A DNA stretch of 64,000 nt. It comes from Alloascoidea africana (taxonomy: Eukaryota > Ascomycota > Alloascoideomycetes > Alloascoideales > Alloascoideaceae). Positions 20,354 through 30,316 of the stretch are shown here, piece by piece. Below the pieces are notes generated by a model that had not been told where the DNA came from, searched no databases, and was given only the letters and a program-made list of their open reading frames with translations. The stretch covers positions 372,001 to 436,000 of the forward strand of contig JAKTTT010000007.1 in NCBI GenBank assembly GCA_030581615.1, written 5' to 3'. Numbering within the stretch: the first letter of the stretch is position 1; each line of letters begins with the position of its first letter. The translations under genes and the position numbers were made by a program.

Positions 20354-21600
20354 TGTGTAGATGAGATGAGATGCAGTAGTAGGAGCAGAGAAGATAAACT
20401 AAACGGTGTGGATCTAAGCGAAAGAGAAAGCGAGTAGAGAAGAGAAGAGGAAGAAGAAGAAGAAAAGAAGGAGGATCGGGCAGGTTTTTGTATTTATATA
20501 CGGCACACTGGATTTTGGTCTTTGTGATCATTTTTTCACCGTTTGTTTCTTTAGATTAGCGTTGGAGGATGACTTGCCCGTTTCGGCCACGGACCCGCCG
20601 TCACCCGGCCGCCGGTCATGCCACGACGCGGCGGTGTTGTGGTAGAGACCCAGCACAGGGGGAGTGAGAGTGAGAGTGAGAGTGAGAGTAAGAGCAAATG
20701 AGAAGAGAGTAGAAAGCAAAAGTGAAAGAGAGAGTAGAAAGAGAGAGTAGAAAGAGAAAGAGAGAGAGAGAGAGAAGTCGATAGCCGCTGGAGAGCATCG
20801 CGGGAGTGCTGGAGCACTGGAGTGCTGGAGAGAATATACTGGAGTACTGAGTGCTGAGTGCTGAGCACTCTGTGGGTGTCACAGCTCCCAGCTCCCAGCT
20901 CTCAGCTCCCAGCTCGTATTATTTCATCCCGGGGCGGTGCCGTTTTTTATTTTTTATTATTTCACACCCGTTTCATCACCTCAAACGGGAAAAACTCGCC
21001 GGTTTACTGCCTCTTCTCTCCTTCCACTCGGACAAAGCTTTTTCTTTCTTTCTTGGATCTGGCACTCTCGCCAGTTTTTTATTTTTATTTTCTGGAGCGG
21101 CTGCTGGCTGCCGTCTGCTGGCTGCCGGCTGCGAGAATTGACTTGAATTGAATGGAATTGAAATGGGGCTTCTGCGCTGGTCTTCCCCAGACTCGCCATG
21201 CACCGAACACCCTTAAAACGCTGTTGCAGGGCATCTCTCATCTCTCCAGCACCTCCGATCCGGGCATGTAGCTGGATCTGTACGGGATCTGGCTTATAAT
21301 CCTGCTTGTGCCTCTGCCTCTGCCGCTGCCTCTGCCTGTGCCAACGCTCGTGCTCGTGCAATGATAATACCCCAGGCGAGGCAGCCCGGAAGAATTTTCG
21401 TCTCAGCTTCACCGCCCGCAACATCATCGCTCGGAAAAATTATGCCTTGCAGCACGCACCAAAGGTTAATTTTTTCTTGTCCAAAAGTCAATTAAATCGG
21501 CTGCCTCGCTTGTATATAACCATCGCATTCTCTCATCTCTCGTCTCTCACCATCACCACAAGGTTCTCGGTTCTCGGTTCTCGATTCTCGGTTCTCGACC
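20354..21600. promoter_or_regulatory. Divergent promoter region, D-arabinitol dehydrogenase / SWIRM gene
   Basis: 1247 bases between divergent genes. TATA boxes are at 20491-20500 (minus strand, for the dehydrogenase) and 21513-21519 (plus strand, 82 bases before the SWIRM-gene ATG). In between are purine repeats (gagagt and ga units, about 20660-20775), ctggag and gtgctga repeats (about 20805-20870), a cccagct repeat (about 20885-20915) and a cctctgc repeat (about 21309-21345). No further gene seen. Confidence 0.5.
21563..21600 (+). repeat. Heptanucleotide repeat directly before a start codon
   Basis: About five copies of a 7-base unit, ttctcgg or ttctcga, end right at the ATG of the SWIRM gene. 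By position relative to the TATA box it lies in the 5' leader. Confidence 0.7.
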
Positions 21601-23046
21601 ATGTACTCTTCCATCACTCACATGTACTCAGCAGACGACTCGAATGACCGCCACCAGCAACATCAACATCATCATCATCATCATCAACACATAGCCCCCA
21701 TGACTTCCGCAACAACCAGCTCCTCCTCCACATCCACTCCAACCTTACCTCCCATCAGTGCAATGCTCGAATCCGCCCATCGGTCCTCCCCGAAAACAGC
21801 TTCAGGTTCAGGTTCTGGTTCTGGTTCCTTGACCTCCGTCGTCTCAATGCCTTCCCCCCCAATGTCCCCTTACAACTTCCGCGAAGAGCTCTACACAAAC
21901 ACCCCTCTGTCCCCGTTCTCAACAAGCAACGCTAGAGATCAACCACTAAGCGCAAAATTGCTGACGTCCCGTACAAGTTCCTGGGGCTCAAATATAAGCG
22001 CCGAGGACCTCCATTCAAACCACGCCGATTCTCTAGGCTTGAAACGAATGAGATCAAGTACAAGCGTCATTCCAAGAAGTCCTGGCTCTTTCACTCCTGA
22101 TCAAACCCTCAGAAGCTACTCTGGCCCCACATCCACATCATCATCATCATCCTGGAAGAAAAATCCTTCTCCATCTTTTAAAAAATCACAACTACAAATC
22201 CTAGAACTGTACAACCAACAATTCGATTCCCATCCTCCCAAACCTATCCCCGTCATACCTTTTAGAGACAACAACACCTCATCCGAAGTTTTCTCCTCTG
22301 CCACGCTAAGAGGTCGACGTCATCATGTGAACCATCACCATCACGATGAGATCTATAAACAAAACTACAACCTTCATGCTTCCAATCCACCACATAAATC
22401 AAGATCAAATTCAAAATCAAGATCAAGATCAAGAAGCTCCACACGCAAATCCAAAAGTCCCAAATCTTGTTCCTCACATTCACATACAGTTACAAGCACC
22501 ACAATCTCGGGAATCAGACAAACCTTACCCCAATTTGCATCTCTTTCTCTAAGACCCTTAAACAACAACACCAACACCAACACCAACAACAACGATCTGC
22601 ATAGACCTACTTCATATACACATTCGACCCAAGTTCGACCATCTTCGGCGAAAACCGGCGTTGCCTTGATCCACGATGCATCCTATTCGGAACTCCGCGA
22701 CTACGCCCCATCAATCTTTTCCCTCCCCAATAACAAACATTGTTTACAAACTGAATGGAAAGGTATCCCCACGGATCTTTCAACAGATCCTCTTATCAAA
22801 TTATTACATCCTGCTGAAGTAGAACTTGCTTCAACTTTGAGACTTACTTGTGAAACCTATTTGGATAGTAAACGTCGTTTATTTGCAGAAAAAGTTCGAA
22901 AGTTGAAAGAAGGTCGTCGTCAATTTAGAAGAACTGATGCTCAAAAAGCTTGTAGAATCGACGTTAATAAAGCTTCTCGATTATACGCAGCATATGAAAA
23001 AGTAGGTTGGTTGAAAGATGAAAATTTTGAAAAATTCTTGGGTTGA
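21601..23046 (+). CDS. FUN19: Fun19/Laf1-like SWIRM-domain protein
   Basis: A 481-residue protein. Residues 1 to about 360 are low-complexity: His/Gln runs near the start, then Ser/Pro/Thr-rich, and an SR-like stretch (SRSNSKSRSRSRSS) near 260-275. The last ~115 residues form a SWIRM domain, recognised from LLHPAEVELASTLRLTCE, YLDSKRRLFAEKVR, FRRTDAQKACRIDVNKASRL and KVGWL. This is the specific SWIRM type of budding yeast Fun19 and YOR338W and fission yeast Laf1/Laf2, which associate with Clr6/Rpd3L histone deacetylase complexes. SWIRM domains bind DNA or nucleosomes, so a nuclear chromatin role is likely. The domain identification is firm; complex membership is inferred from the family. Confidence 0.9.
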   Translation: MYSSITHMYSADDSNDRHQQHQHHHHHHQHIAPMTSATTSSSSTSTPTLPPISAMLESAHRSSPKTASGSGSGSGSLTSVVSMPSPPMSPYNFREELYTNTPLSPFSTSNARDQPLSAKLLTSRTSSWGSNISAEDLHSNHADSLGLKRMRSSTSVIPRSPGSFTPDQTLRSYSGPTSTSSSSSWKKNPSPSFKKSQLQILELYNQQFDSHPPKPIPVIPFRDNNTSSEVFSSATLRGRRHHVNHHHHDEIYKQNYNLHASNPPHKSRSNSKSRSRSRSSTRKSKSPKSCSSHSHTVTSTTISGIRQTLPQFASLSLRPLNNNTNTNTNNNDLHRPTSYTHSTQVRPSSAKTGVALIHDASYSELRDYAPSIFSLPNNKHCLQTEWKGIPTDLSTDPLIKLLHPAEVELASTLRLTCETYLDSKRRLFAEKVRKLKEGRRQFRRTDAQKACRIDVNKASRLYAAYEKVGWLKDENFEKFLG

Positions 23047-23851
23047 AATACACACTCTCTCCTCCATTTAACGTTTTTCTTTTGTCATATTCTTCTTGCA
23101 TTGCATATTTCCTTCATTTTTTTCTCATTTGATTTCGGAGTTCATTTGCATATTCTCATGCTTTTTTTTTTTTTTTTTCTCCTTCATATTATTATTTATG
23201 CAGATTTCTGCATTTTGTTGATTGATTGTTCAATACTATTATTATTCCATCCTGTATTTACCTCGCATTCTCTTCCTTATGATTATCATTAGCATTAACC
23301 TAAACATTTTATGGCCAAGATCTAGATCTCCAGATCTCCAGATCTTCGAATCTTTGAATTGACATTGTTATTCTTGCATGTTCATGTTTATGTTTATCTC
23401 TTTCTTTTTGTTTCGTCCCTGTTTGCATCGATTGCAAAGGTACAACAATATATATAAATCTATAAATTTTCTCAGATTTTTGAAAAATCAAACAAAAAAA
23501 AAAAAAAGAGTATACCAAAATAAGTAGAGATGGGTAATGATAAAACCTAAGCTAGAAACCATCATGTCGAAATACCAAAATGCGAATGCCAGTATCAATA
23601 TCAATATCAATATCAAGATCAGTATCAAGATCAATGTAGATAATTCCATGAATCAACAATTTTCTTTTTAAGAAAAAAAAGAACAGGAACAGGAAAGGGA
23701 AACGGATTTGGAAAACAACCAGGTATACCCATCCTTTAATGAACAGAATTTCATGGTATGATTGATGCACTAGATATTTCAAAAAGAACCAAATGTAAAA
23801 AAAAAAAAAAAAAAAAGGTGATAAAGCAATAAAGCGAAAAGCAGATTGAAA

Positions 23852-23887
<36 letters not shown>

Positions 23888-24209
23888 CCAACTATAAAGA
23901 CATAAATCTTCAATTTGGCTTTCATCGTCTTTTAAAATTACAAAACATTTCATGTTGAAATGTTGCTTCTTATCGCTTTTTCCAAATTCTCATTCTCATT
24001 CTCAATTTCATTCGTATTCGAATCCGAACTTGGAAAAGCAAAAACCATGTTTGCGATTCCAAAAAATCAACAACAATTTGCGTTCTCTTCTCTTCTCTAC
24101 TCGTCTTTGCTCGGCTTTGCTTGAAACCTAGAGTTAAAGGGGGCTCTCTCTTCATAACTGACTGTCCATGGGTTATCCTTCCCCCACCACCCCTCAACAA
24201 ACCATACTA
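23047..24209. other. Convergent low-complexity intergenic region
   Basis: 1163 AT-rich bases between converging genes. It holds poly-T (about 23162-23180), poly-A (about 23799-23816), an agatct-type repeat (about 23320-23345), an atcaat/atcaag repeat (about 23593-23635) and the AAT microsatellite listed separately. Open frames here are simple-sequence artefacts. Confidence 0.5.
23851..23886 (+). repeat. AAT trinucleotide microsatellite
   Basis: About twelve uninterrupted aat/taa units in the intergenic region. Confidence 0.9.
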
Positions 24210-25215
24210 TCACGAGTTTCGAGGAATATTCATCTCTATGTCTGCTCTTAAAGGAGGACCATTTCGGGCTCCTTCATATTGGGTATTCGATTCCAAATTC
24301 GATATCTCATCGTTGATAACATAATAAGTATGAAGACTTGGTGCATCATGGGGTAAATAACAATGTGAAGAGAAAATTGTTGGGAAAAACTTTCGATAGG
24401 TAACCCATGCTATCAAGGTTCCAATAATGCCTCCAAATATCACATCAATCCAATGATGTCTATAATCTTCGGTTCTTGATACAGCAATGTATAATGCTCC
24501 AAAAGTGGGCACCGTTGCAATTGCAAGTCGAATAAATTCAACTCCATTCGCATAGACCAAAAATTGTCCACATAACCATAATGTAAAGAAAAATAAACCT
24601 TGGAATGCAGTGGAGGCATGTCCAGAAGGTGTACTTCTAAACCCATCCTTGAGAAGCTTCATGTCATTTTGAGTGCATACTGTAACGTTCACAAGATGAT
24701 TTGTAGGGGTTCCTTCTTGAGGAATACACCGTGCGAGAAAATCCGGTCGACATCTTCCAAACCAATTCTTCGTAGTGTTTGTAACAAGTCCATTGGCACC
24801 ACAGGAAATCGCAAGTGCCAGTATTGAGACATGCAACAATCGTCTTCTTTCCCCTTTCTCTCCCAATATTAATGAAAGCACCGTGATTACCACAAGCGGT
24901 ACAACCTCTGCCAAAAGCTAACTTTCGAGTATTAGTACTGGTTATGCCAAAAAAAGGAAAAAGGAAAAAGGAAAAAGGAAAAGGGATAAGGCGTACCCCA
25001 CAAAGCAATATCGGGACTCGTTCCTTCGTAATGTGCGGATACTGGATGCTCTCGTCATCAAGAGCAAACTGTCGGTAAAAGGGCGTCACATTGATCAATT
25101 CAATTACACCCCATATGGCAAACACCAAGATGACAAACAACCAATCCAGGCCATGATAACTGTAGATCGTTTCCACGATGGGATATTTGTCCAGTCCAAA
25201 GTTTAAGCGCTTCAT
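24210..25215 (-). CDS. DPP1: PAP2-family lipid phosphate phosphatase, copy 1 (2 exons)
   Basis: Exons are 25215-24997 and 24917-24210. The 79-base intron begins GTACGC, has TACTAAT as branch point and ends TTAG. The product is 308 residues. All three PAP2 signatures are intact: K-x6-RP (KNWFGRCRP), PSGH (STPSGHAST) and SR-x5-H-x3-D (SRTEDYRHHWID), within six expected membrane helices. This matches yeast Dpp1, which removes phosphate from diacylglycerol pyrophosphate, phosphatidate and lysophosphatidate at the vacuole. The ATG at 25215 is chosen because it aligns with the start of the neighbouring paralog (MKRLNFGLDKY versus LRRLTFGLDRF). The intron carries a purine repeat near its 5' end, and the 5' leader carries a cctgt repeat. 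It lies in tandem with copy 2, with the intron in the same place. Confidence 0.93.
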
Positions 25216-25225
25216 GACCCCCAAT

Positions 25226-25262
25226 GTGTCCTGTCCTGTCCTGTCCTGTCCTGTCCTGTCCA
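25226..25262 (+). repeat. Pentanucleotide repeat (ctgtc)
   Basis: Six to seven tandem ctgtc units lie 11-47 bases upstream of the start codon of PAP2 copy 1, in its likely 5' leader. Confidence 0.85.
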
Positions 25263-25485
25263 ACGTGGAAGATATAGTGCGGGAAGGGGAAAAATGGAAA
25301 TTAGGGAGAGTTGTGAAAAGAGGGCTATGTGTGGTTTCAGAAATTTTAGACACAAGGCTTTCCTGTCCGTGAGGCTCAGGCTCTACTTTTCTACTGCCTC
25401 CACACATACGATAATTATTTTTAAAAAAAGAGTCTTTCTTGTCTCAAGGTTCTATTCTGTCTAATCTGGTCTAGCCTAACTTGGC

Positions 25486-26474
25486 CTAGATGGCGGTTTC
25501 AGGCTGGGCCTCCAGGTCCCGGTACTCGCCCGCACCGCCGACCGCGCCAACCGCGGCGTTGCCGGGCTGCTCCTCCTCCTCCTTGTCAAACTCCTCGCGG
25601 TAGTACGTGGGAGGAGCGTAGGGCACGTAGCACCGGAGCGAGAAGATCGAGGGGAAGAACTTGCGGTAGGTGACCCAAGCGATCAAAGTTCCAATGGCGC
25701 TGCCCAGAATAACGTCCACAAAATGATGTCGATAGTCCTCTGTTCGCGATATCGCAATCAGTACGGCGCCCATCGTGGGCAAAGATGCCAAAAACAGCCG
25801 GTAGTATTCAACACCTCTGGTAAACGTAAGCAACTGTCCACATAGCCAAAGCGTGAGGTAGAAAAGACCTTGGAAACTGGTTGATGAATGTCCAGATGGC
25901 GTGCTTCTAAAACCATCTCGTAACCTCCCCAGGTTGTCCGAGGTACAAACGTCAATAGTCACAAGTTTATCCAGGGGTGTGCCCTCGGCTGGAATGCACC
26001 TGGCGAGGAAATCCGGCCGGGGTCTACCAATCCAATTTTTAAGAGTATCTGTTACAAATCCATTAACGCCAAATGAAATGAACAATCCAAGAAGTGAAAC
26101 GTGTAATAATCGAACACGTTCACCTTTTTCACCAAGGATCACAGAAAGTAGAATAATAACGATAAATGGAATGCCCTCTGCTAGTTGCTATCAACATCGT
26201 TTCGTTAGTAAAAGCAATCATAATAAAATTGGGTGGTGCACAAACTTCTTACCAAACACAGGGTATTGGGAACACGTTCTTGTTCCGCAAAAGGATGGGA
26301 AATGGTGACATCACTGAGTAAAAATTGTCGATAAAAGGGAAGAGTATTTTCTTGTGCAAAGAATAAAGCGGTCATAAATAGGGCAAATACCCAATCAAAC
26401 CCATGAAACGTGTGGAATTTCTCCACTATTGTAAACCTGTCCAATCCAAAAGTTAACCGTCGTAAAGCTGCCAT
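25486..26474 (-). CDS. DPP1: PAP2-family lipid phosphate phosphatase, copy 2 (2 exons)
   Basis: Exons are 26474-26253 and 26187-25486. The 65-base intron begins GTAAGA, has a perfect TACTAAC (26210-26204) and ends GATAG. The product is 307 residues and aligns end to end with copy 1. The join ...TLCL-QLAEGIP sits at the same site as copy 1's ...LLCG-LLAEVVP. PAP2 motifs are intact (KNWIGRPRP, STPSGHSST, SRTEDYRHHFVD). The role is lipid phosphate hydrolysis at vacuolar or ER membranes. The C-terminal tail differs from copy 1: it is acidic, then Gly/Ala-rich (FDKEEEEQPGNAAVGAVG), and much more GC-rich than the rest, so it has diverged or been added after the duplication. Confidence 0.93.
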
Positions 26475-27085
26475 TTTTTAAATGAGTTTTTATTGACGGG
26501 AGGAGGAGTGAGAAGTGAGAACAGGTATGGATGGCGTAAACGAGAAAGAAATAAAACAAAAGAGCCGAGTAACAATAAAAATGTATGCACAACAGGGATG
26601 GATGTGTTTTCTCAGAAAAGACTTGGGCGAGAAAAAAAAAAAAAGCTTGTGAGAATAGAATAGTGTGTGCAAAGAGATGCCAAAAAAAAAAAAGGGAATG
26701 TGAGTTGAAACGGATGGGGATATACAGAATATATACCACCTTTTTTTTTTTTTTTTTTTGGCAAACAAACGTGTCAAGGATGCGAAACCAAGCAAAAAAG
26801 GAAAAGGGAAAGAAAAAAGGAAATGTGCTTTTTGGTTAGTTGCTCCACAAGTATTCCAAAGGGAACTTTATGTCCGACCCACAAGAAGATGCACCTGCGA
26901 GAGAGAGAGAGAGAGCGGGTGTGTGGGTGTACTCCCCTTACCCTTAGCACTACCGCCAAAACAAGAAGAGGCACTTCACCATTTTTGGAGGGCGTGTTGG
27001 AAATAGAAAAGTCGCCACCCGCGAGTGCGAGCGTTCTGTGTTTTGATTTGTTGTTGTTGGTGCTGCTGCTGCTGCTGTTGTAGTC
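26475..27085. promoter_or_regulatory. Divergent promoter region, PAP2 copy 2 / coiled-coil gene
   Basis: 611 bases with poly-A and poly-T tracts (about 26630, 26683 and 26741-26759), a ga microsatellite (about 26899-26915) and tgctgc repeats (about 27057-27078). No gene seen. Confidence 0.45.
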
Positions 27086-30000
27086 ATGAGCAGGAATTTC
27101 CTATTCAATACGGATAGCGCCCGCGCCCGCGCCCCGGGTTTATCTGACCTGTTCAAGTTGAAAACTGCTGCGTTTGTGAGATCCAACGATACAGAATGTC
27201 CAGTGACGGTAAGCAACAAAAAAACAGACAATTCCAATTATTCAGTTTCAATTTCAATTTCAATTTCCTGGTGTTTGTATGAGTTTTACATACTCACAGC
27301 AATTTTTTTGGTTCTATCTAGGAGTCCACTGAACACAACAGTGATCTTTTATTCAAACCACATCGCAAGATTCCGAAAACACCAGAAACCCCCGATTCGG
27401 AATCGGAACACTCCAGTACAACTCTGATTTCTGCAGATGTGTTGAATAATCATTCTTCAATCGAAAACTCGATCCATGATTACGACAAAGTGTCCAAAAT
27501 GCTGGACAATTGCAAACAGCCTTCCCAAAACAATCCACAGCATTCGGAAGATTCGACTTCGGATGTGGAAATTGTTGACATCATTTCAGAATCTCACCTT
27601 CAATTACTTGAAAACAAGAGTAATGGGAAAAATGGAAAACACGGTTCTATTCATCATCCACAACATTCACAATGCAATGATGATCGAACAAATATTGTCC
27701 ACAAACCACCAAAACGAAACCTCGACAAATTGTCTTTTGATTTGGATGTGGATAATAACCTAAGATTTAGCGATGCTTCATACAGACCTGGTGGTGGTGG
27801 GACACATATGGTGAAGGCACATGATTCCTCAATTGATCCTCTTTTCTCTGCAATCAACAATCTACGAAGTGAAAGAACCGCTTTGGAATCCAAACTAGAA
27901 TCCAAATCCAAAGAACTTGAAGAAAAATCAGCTCAATTACAAAAAATACAAAGTAATGTGGATACACTAAAGGCGAAATTTCGAAAATATCATATTTTTT
28001 TAAATGGGATTGGTTCAGATTACGGTACTTTGAGAAAAACCGCTGATTCATGGAGTTTAAAAATGGAGACTTTAACGTCTAATGTCAAATCGATTAAAGA
28101 GAAAATTGGCGCTACTCAGGAAACAACAAATTCAATACAGGAGGCTCTAGAATCCACGAAAAGGGCTTTCCATCAAGCTGTTCAGGATAACGAGAGAAGT
28201 AAATATCTTGCTTTCTTGTTGTTACGCGCGTGGTTTATCTAACAGGTTACTCAGAAACTTTACAACTACAACGTGCAACTGATGAATTGAACGAGGTCTC
28301 GGGACAGTTGTCCGAAGAACGTTTGCGATCCAGCAGTCTTGAGGATGAACTTCGGAGTATGCGACGGTTATATGACCAGAATATGGCCAAGAATATTGAA
28401 AAGCAAGAAGATCATTTAAACTCTATTCAAAATTTCTTGGTCAATTTCAAATCTGAAACGGCGGAATGTGAAAAGTATACGCGCGCGTGTGTCCCCCCTA
28501 TTCTCATTAATTTCAACAAGACTAACAATTCGGTTTTGTAGAAAAAGTGATGAGAATGACAAGAACTTGAGGGAAACTTTAGATGAAACAAAAAAATTGA
28601 CAAGTACTGTTCTGGAACAGTAAGCTGAGTTTGTTTTATGGTCATCATTTTTCTTTCCTTATCTTCTAACTGGACTTTTAGTGTTTCAGCAAATCAACAT
28701 TGTTCTGAGCTTGTGGAAGCCGGATTTCGTGATACCGTTGCAAAATTCCCAACACTTGAAGAAAAATTGAAAATAGAATTGTCTAACATGACCCATGATT
28801 TGGGGAATATTGGTGGCAAACTTGATGTTATCAATGTCATCCAGACTAAACTTGGTGTGATTAATGACATATTAGAATCAAGGCAGCATCTTACTAGAGA
28901 TGATTTATCCCCCATGATCTCTACTCTAAACAGTGTTTCAAACATTGTGGAACAGAGCTCAAAATCAATTACTGATTTTAGTAAAATCGCCATACAGTTG
29001 GAGTCGACAAAGGTGAAACAAGAGGAAGAACTTACAAGCAAAAATTCGGAGATTGAATCCAATCTAATACGGATAAATGAACTCCAAACCACGATAAAAA
29101 GTGTTCAAAACGAGAATAAAGCACTTGAGTCAAAGGTTATATCCATTTATACCCCCCTATTTTTTTTTTCTTTCTTTCTTCTCTTCTAACATTTAAGCGA
29201 GCTCATAGGTCTTGAAGCTCACCGAGCAAATCCAATCAAAAGAAATAGAATTAAAACAAGCAGAAGAAAAATGTGATACGAAATACCAAACTATGATATC
29301 CTCTTTACAAAAGAAAACAGATGCTCAACAAAACCTCATTACCATGATATCTAATGAAAATGAAAATCTTAAGAAAAAGACAGACCACCAAGTATATACC
29401 CAATCTTTTGTGATCTCTTATGTTTACCAATATTCTCGATCTAACAATGTTTCAATCAGATCCGAATGCTTGAGGATGTAACCCATTCAAGAACTGAACT
29501 TGAGAAATTGAAGCTAGAGTATACCAATTTAACCTCCAAATTAGATGCAAAGGAGGCAAAGCTCAAAGAGTTGGAACAAAAGATGAAAGAAGCTGAATAT
29601 GAGGTATATACCCCGTTCCCCCACAAAGTTTTTTTTTTTCAACAGGCATGTCTTAACCCCAATTTTTAGAAGCTAGTGGCATGTGAGACTCCTAAAGCGA
29701 TTCAGACAGATGAAGGTTTAATGGTGCACGAAAACCACGTTTTTGAAGCGAGTACGCCCTTGGTTAAGGAAAGACCCAATCCTAGTGATGATCTGGCAAA
29801 GACTGCAGAGGAACCCCCTCTTTTAGATGCAGACAGCTTCGATGCTGAAATTCTTTCCATAACGGATACTCCTGTTGGGCCAAATAGAACCAAAAGGCCC
29901 AAGAATGGTAAAGGCCAAACCACACGTAGACTAGCATCCAGCTTATCCGTCGAAGATGGACCATGTGCGGGACAGAACATTCGGAAACGTACGGCCAAGT

Positions 30001-30143
30001 CCAAGCAGCGAACAAAAGCAGTTGCTGGTGGTATTGATAAAGCAGAGATAGATATTTTTGAGTTGCCAGAAGAAGAAGGATCCGAGTCAAAAGTTGAAGC
30101 TAAAAAGTATTCAGGAAGGAGGAAAAAACATCGTCTACATTGA
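27086..30143 (+). CDS. Large coiled-coil protein of unknown identity, 8 exons
   Basis: My model has exons 27086-27208, 27322-28198, 28246-28474, 28542-28619, 28682-29135, 29209-29391, 29460-29603 and 29670-30143, giving 853 residues. Each junction keeps frame; donors are GTAAGC, GTAAAT, GTATAC, GTAAGC, GTTATA, GTATAT and GTATAT. Introns are 47-113 bases, most with CTAAC or TTAAC close to the acceptor. Residues 1 to about 240 are polar and Ser/His/Asn-rich. About 240-690 are nearly continuous heptad coiled coil. The end is acidic and then very basic (GRRKKHRLH), a possible nuclear signal. I do not recognise the family. The layout (coiled-coil rod, basic tail) recalls structural or meiotic chromosome proteins, but nothing specific supports that. 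The GTTATA donor before exon 6 is the least certain junction. Confidence 0.7.
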
Positions 30144-30316
30144 TATTGTTATGTAATAAATTTACGGGTTCTCCTGATTGTGGTTTTGTAAATGATGTAA
30201 CATCTTGAACTGTTTGTTTTGTGTCCACATGTTGTTCCTGTAACTGGTTGGTGTTGTTGGTCTACCCAGCCAAGTTTAATCGCTTTACACCACTACCTAT
30301 CACGTACACAGCACAG
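30144..30316 (+). promoter_or_regulatory. Short promoter of the acid phosphatase
   Basis: 173 bases between two plus-strand genes, also holding the coiled-coil gene's 3' end. A cacgta occurs at about 30301, but there is no perfect CACGTG/T Pho4 site. Confidence 0.3.

Noticed and set aside
20660-20920. Short regular repeats that could suggest a CRISPR-like array
   Set aside because: Units are simple sequence without spacers of constant length, and the organism is a fungus.
22346-22592. Frames on both strands inside the SWIRM gene
   Set aside because: Shadows of the Ser/Arg- and Asn-rich low-complexity region.
23552-23953. 133-codon minus-strand frame
   Set aside because: It consists of Ile and Phe runs from AAT and poly-A repeats and periodic Asp-Ile from an atcaat repeat; no real protein features.
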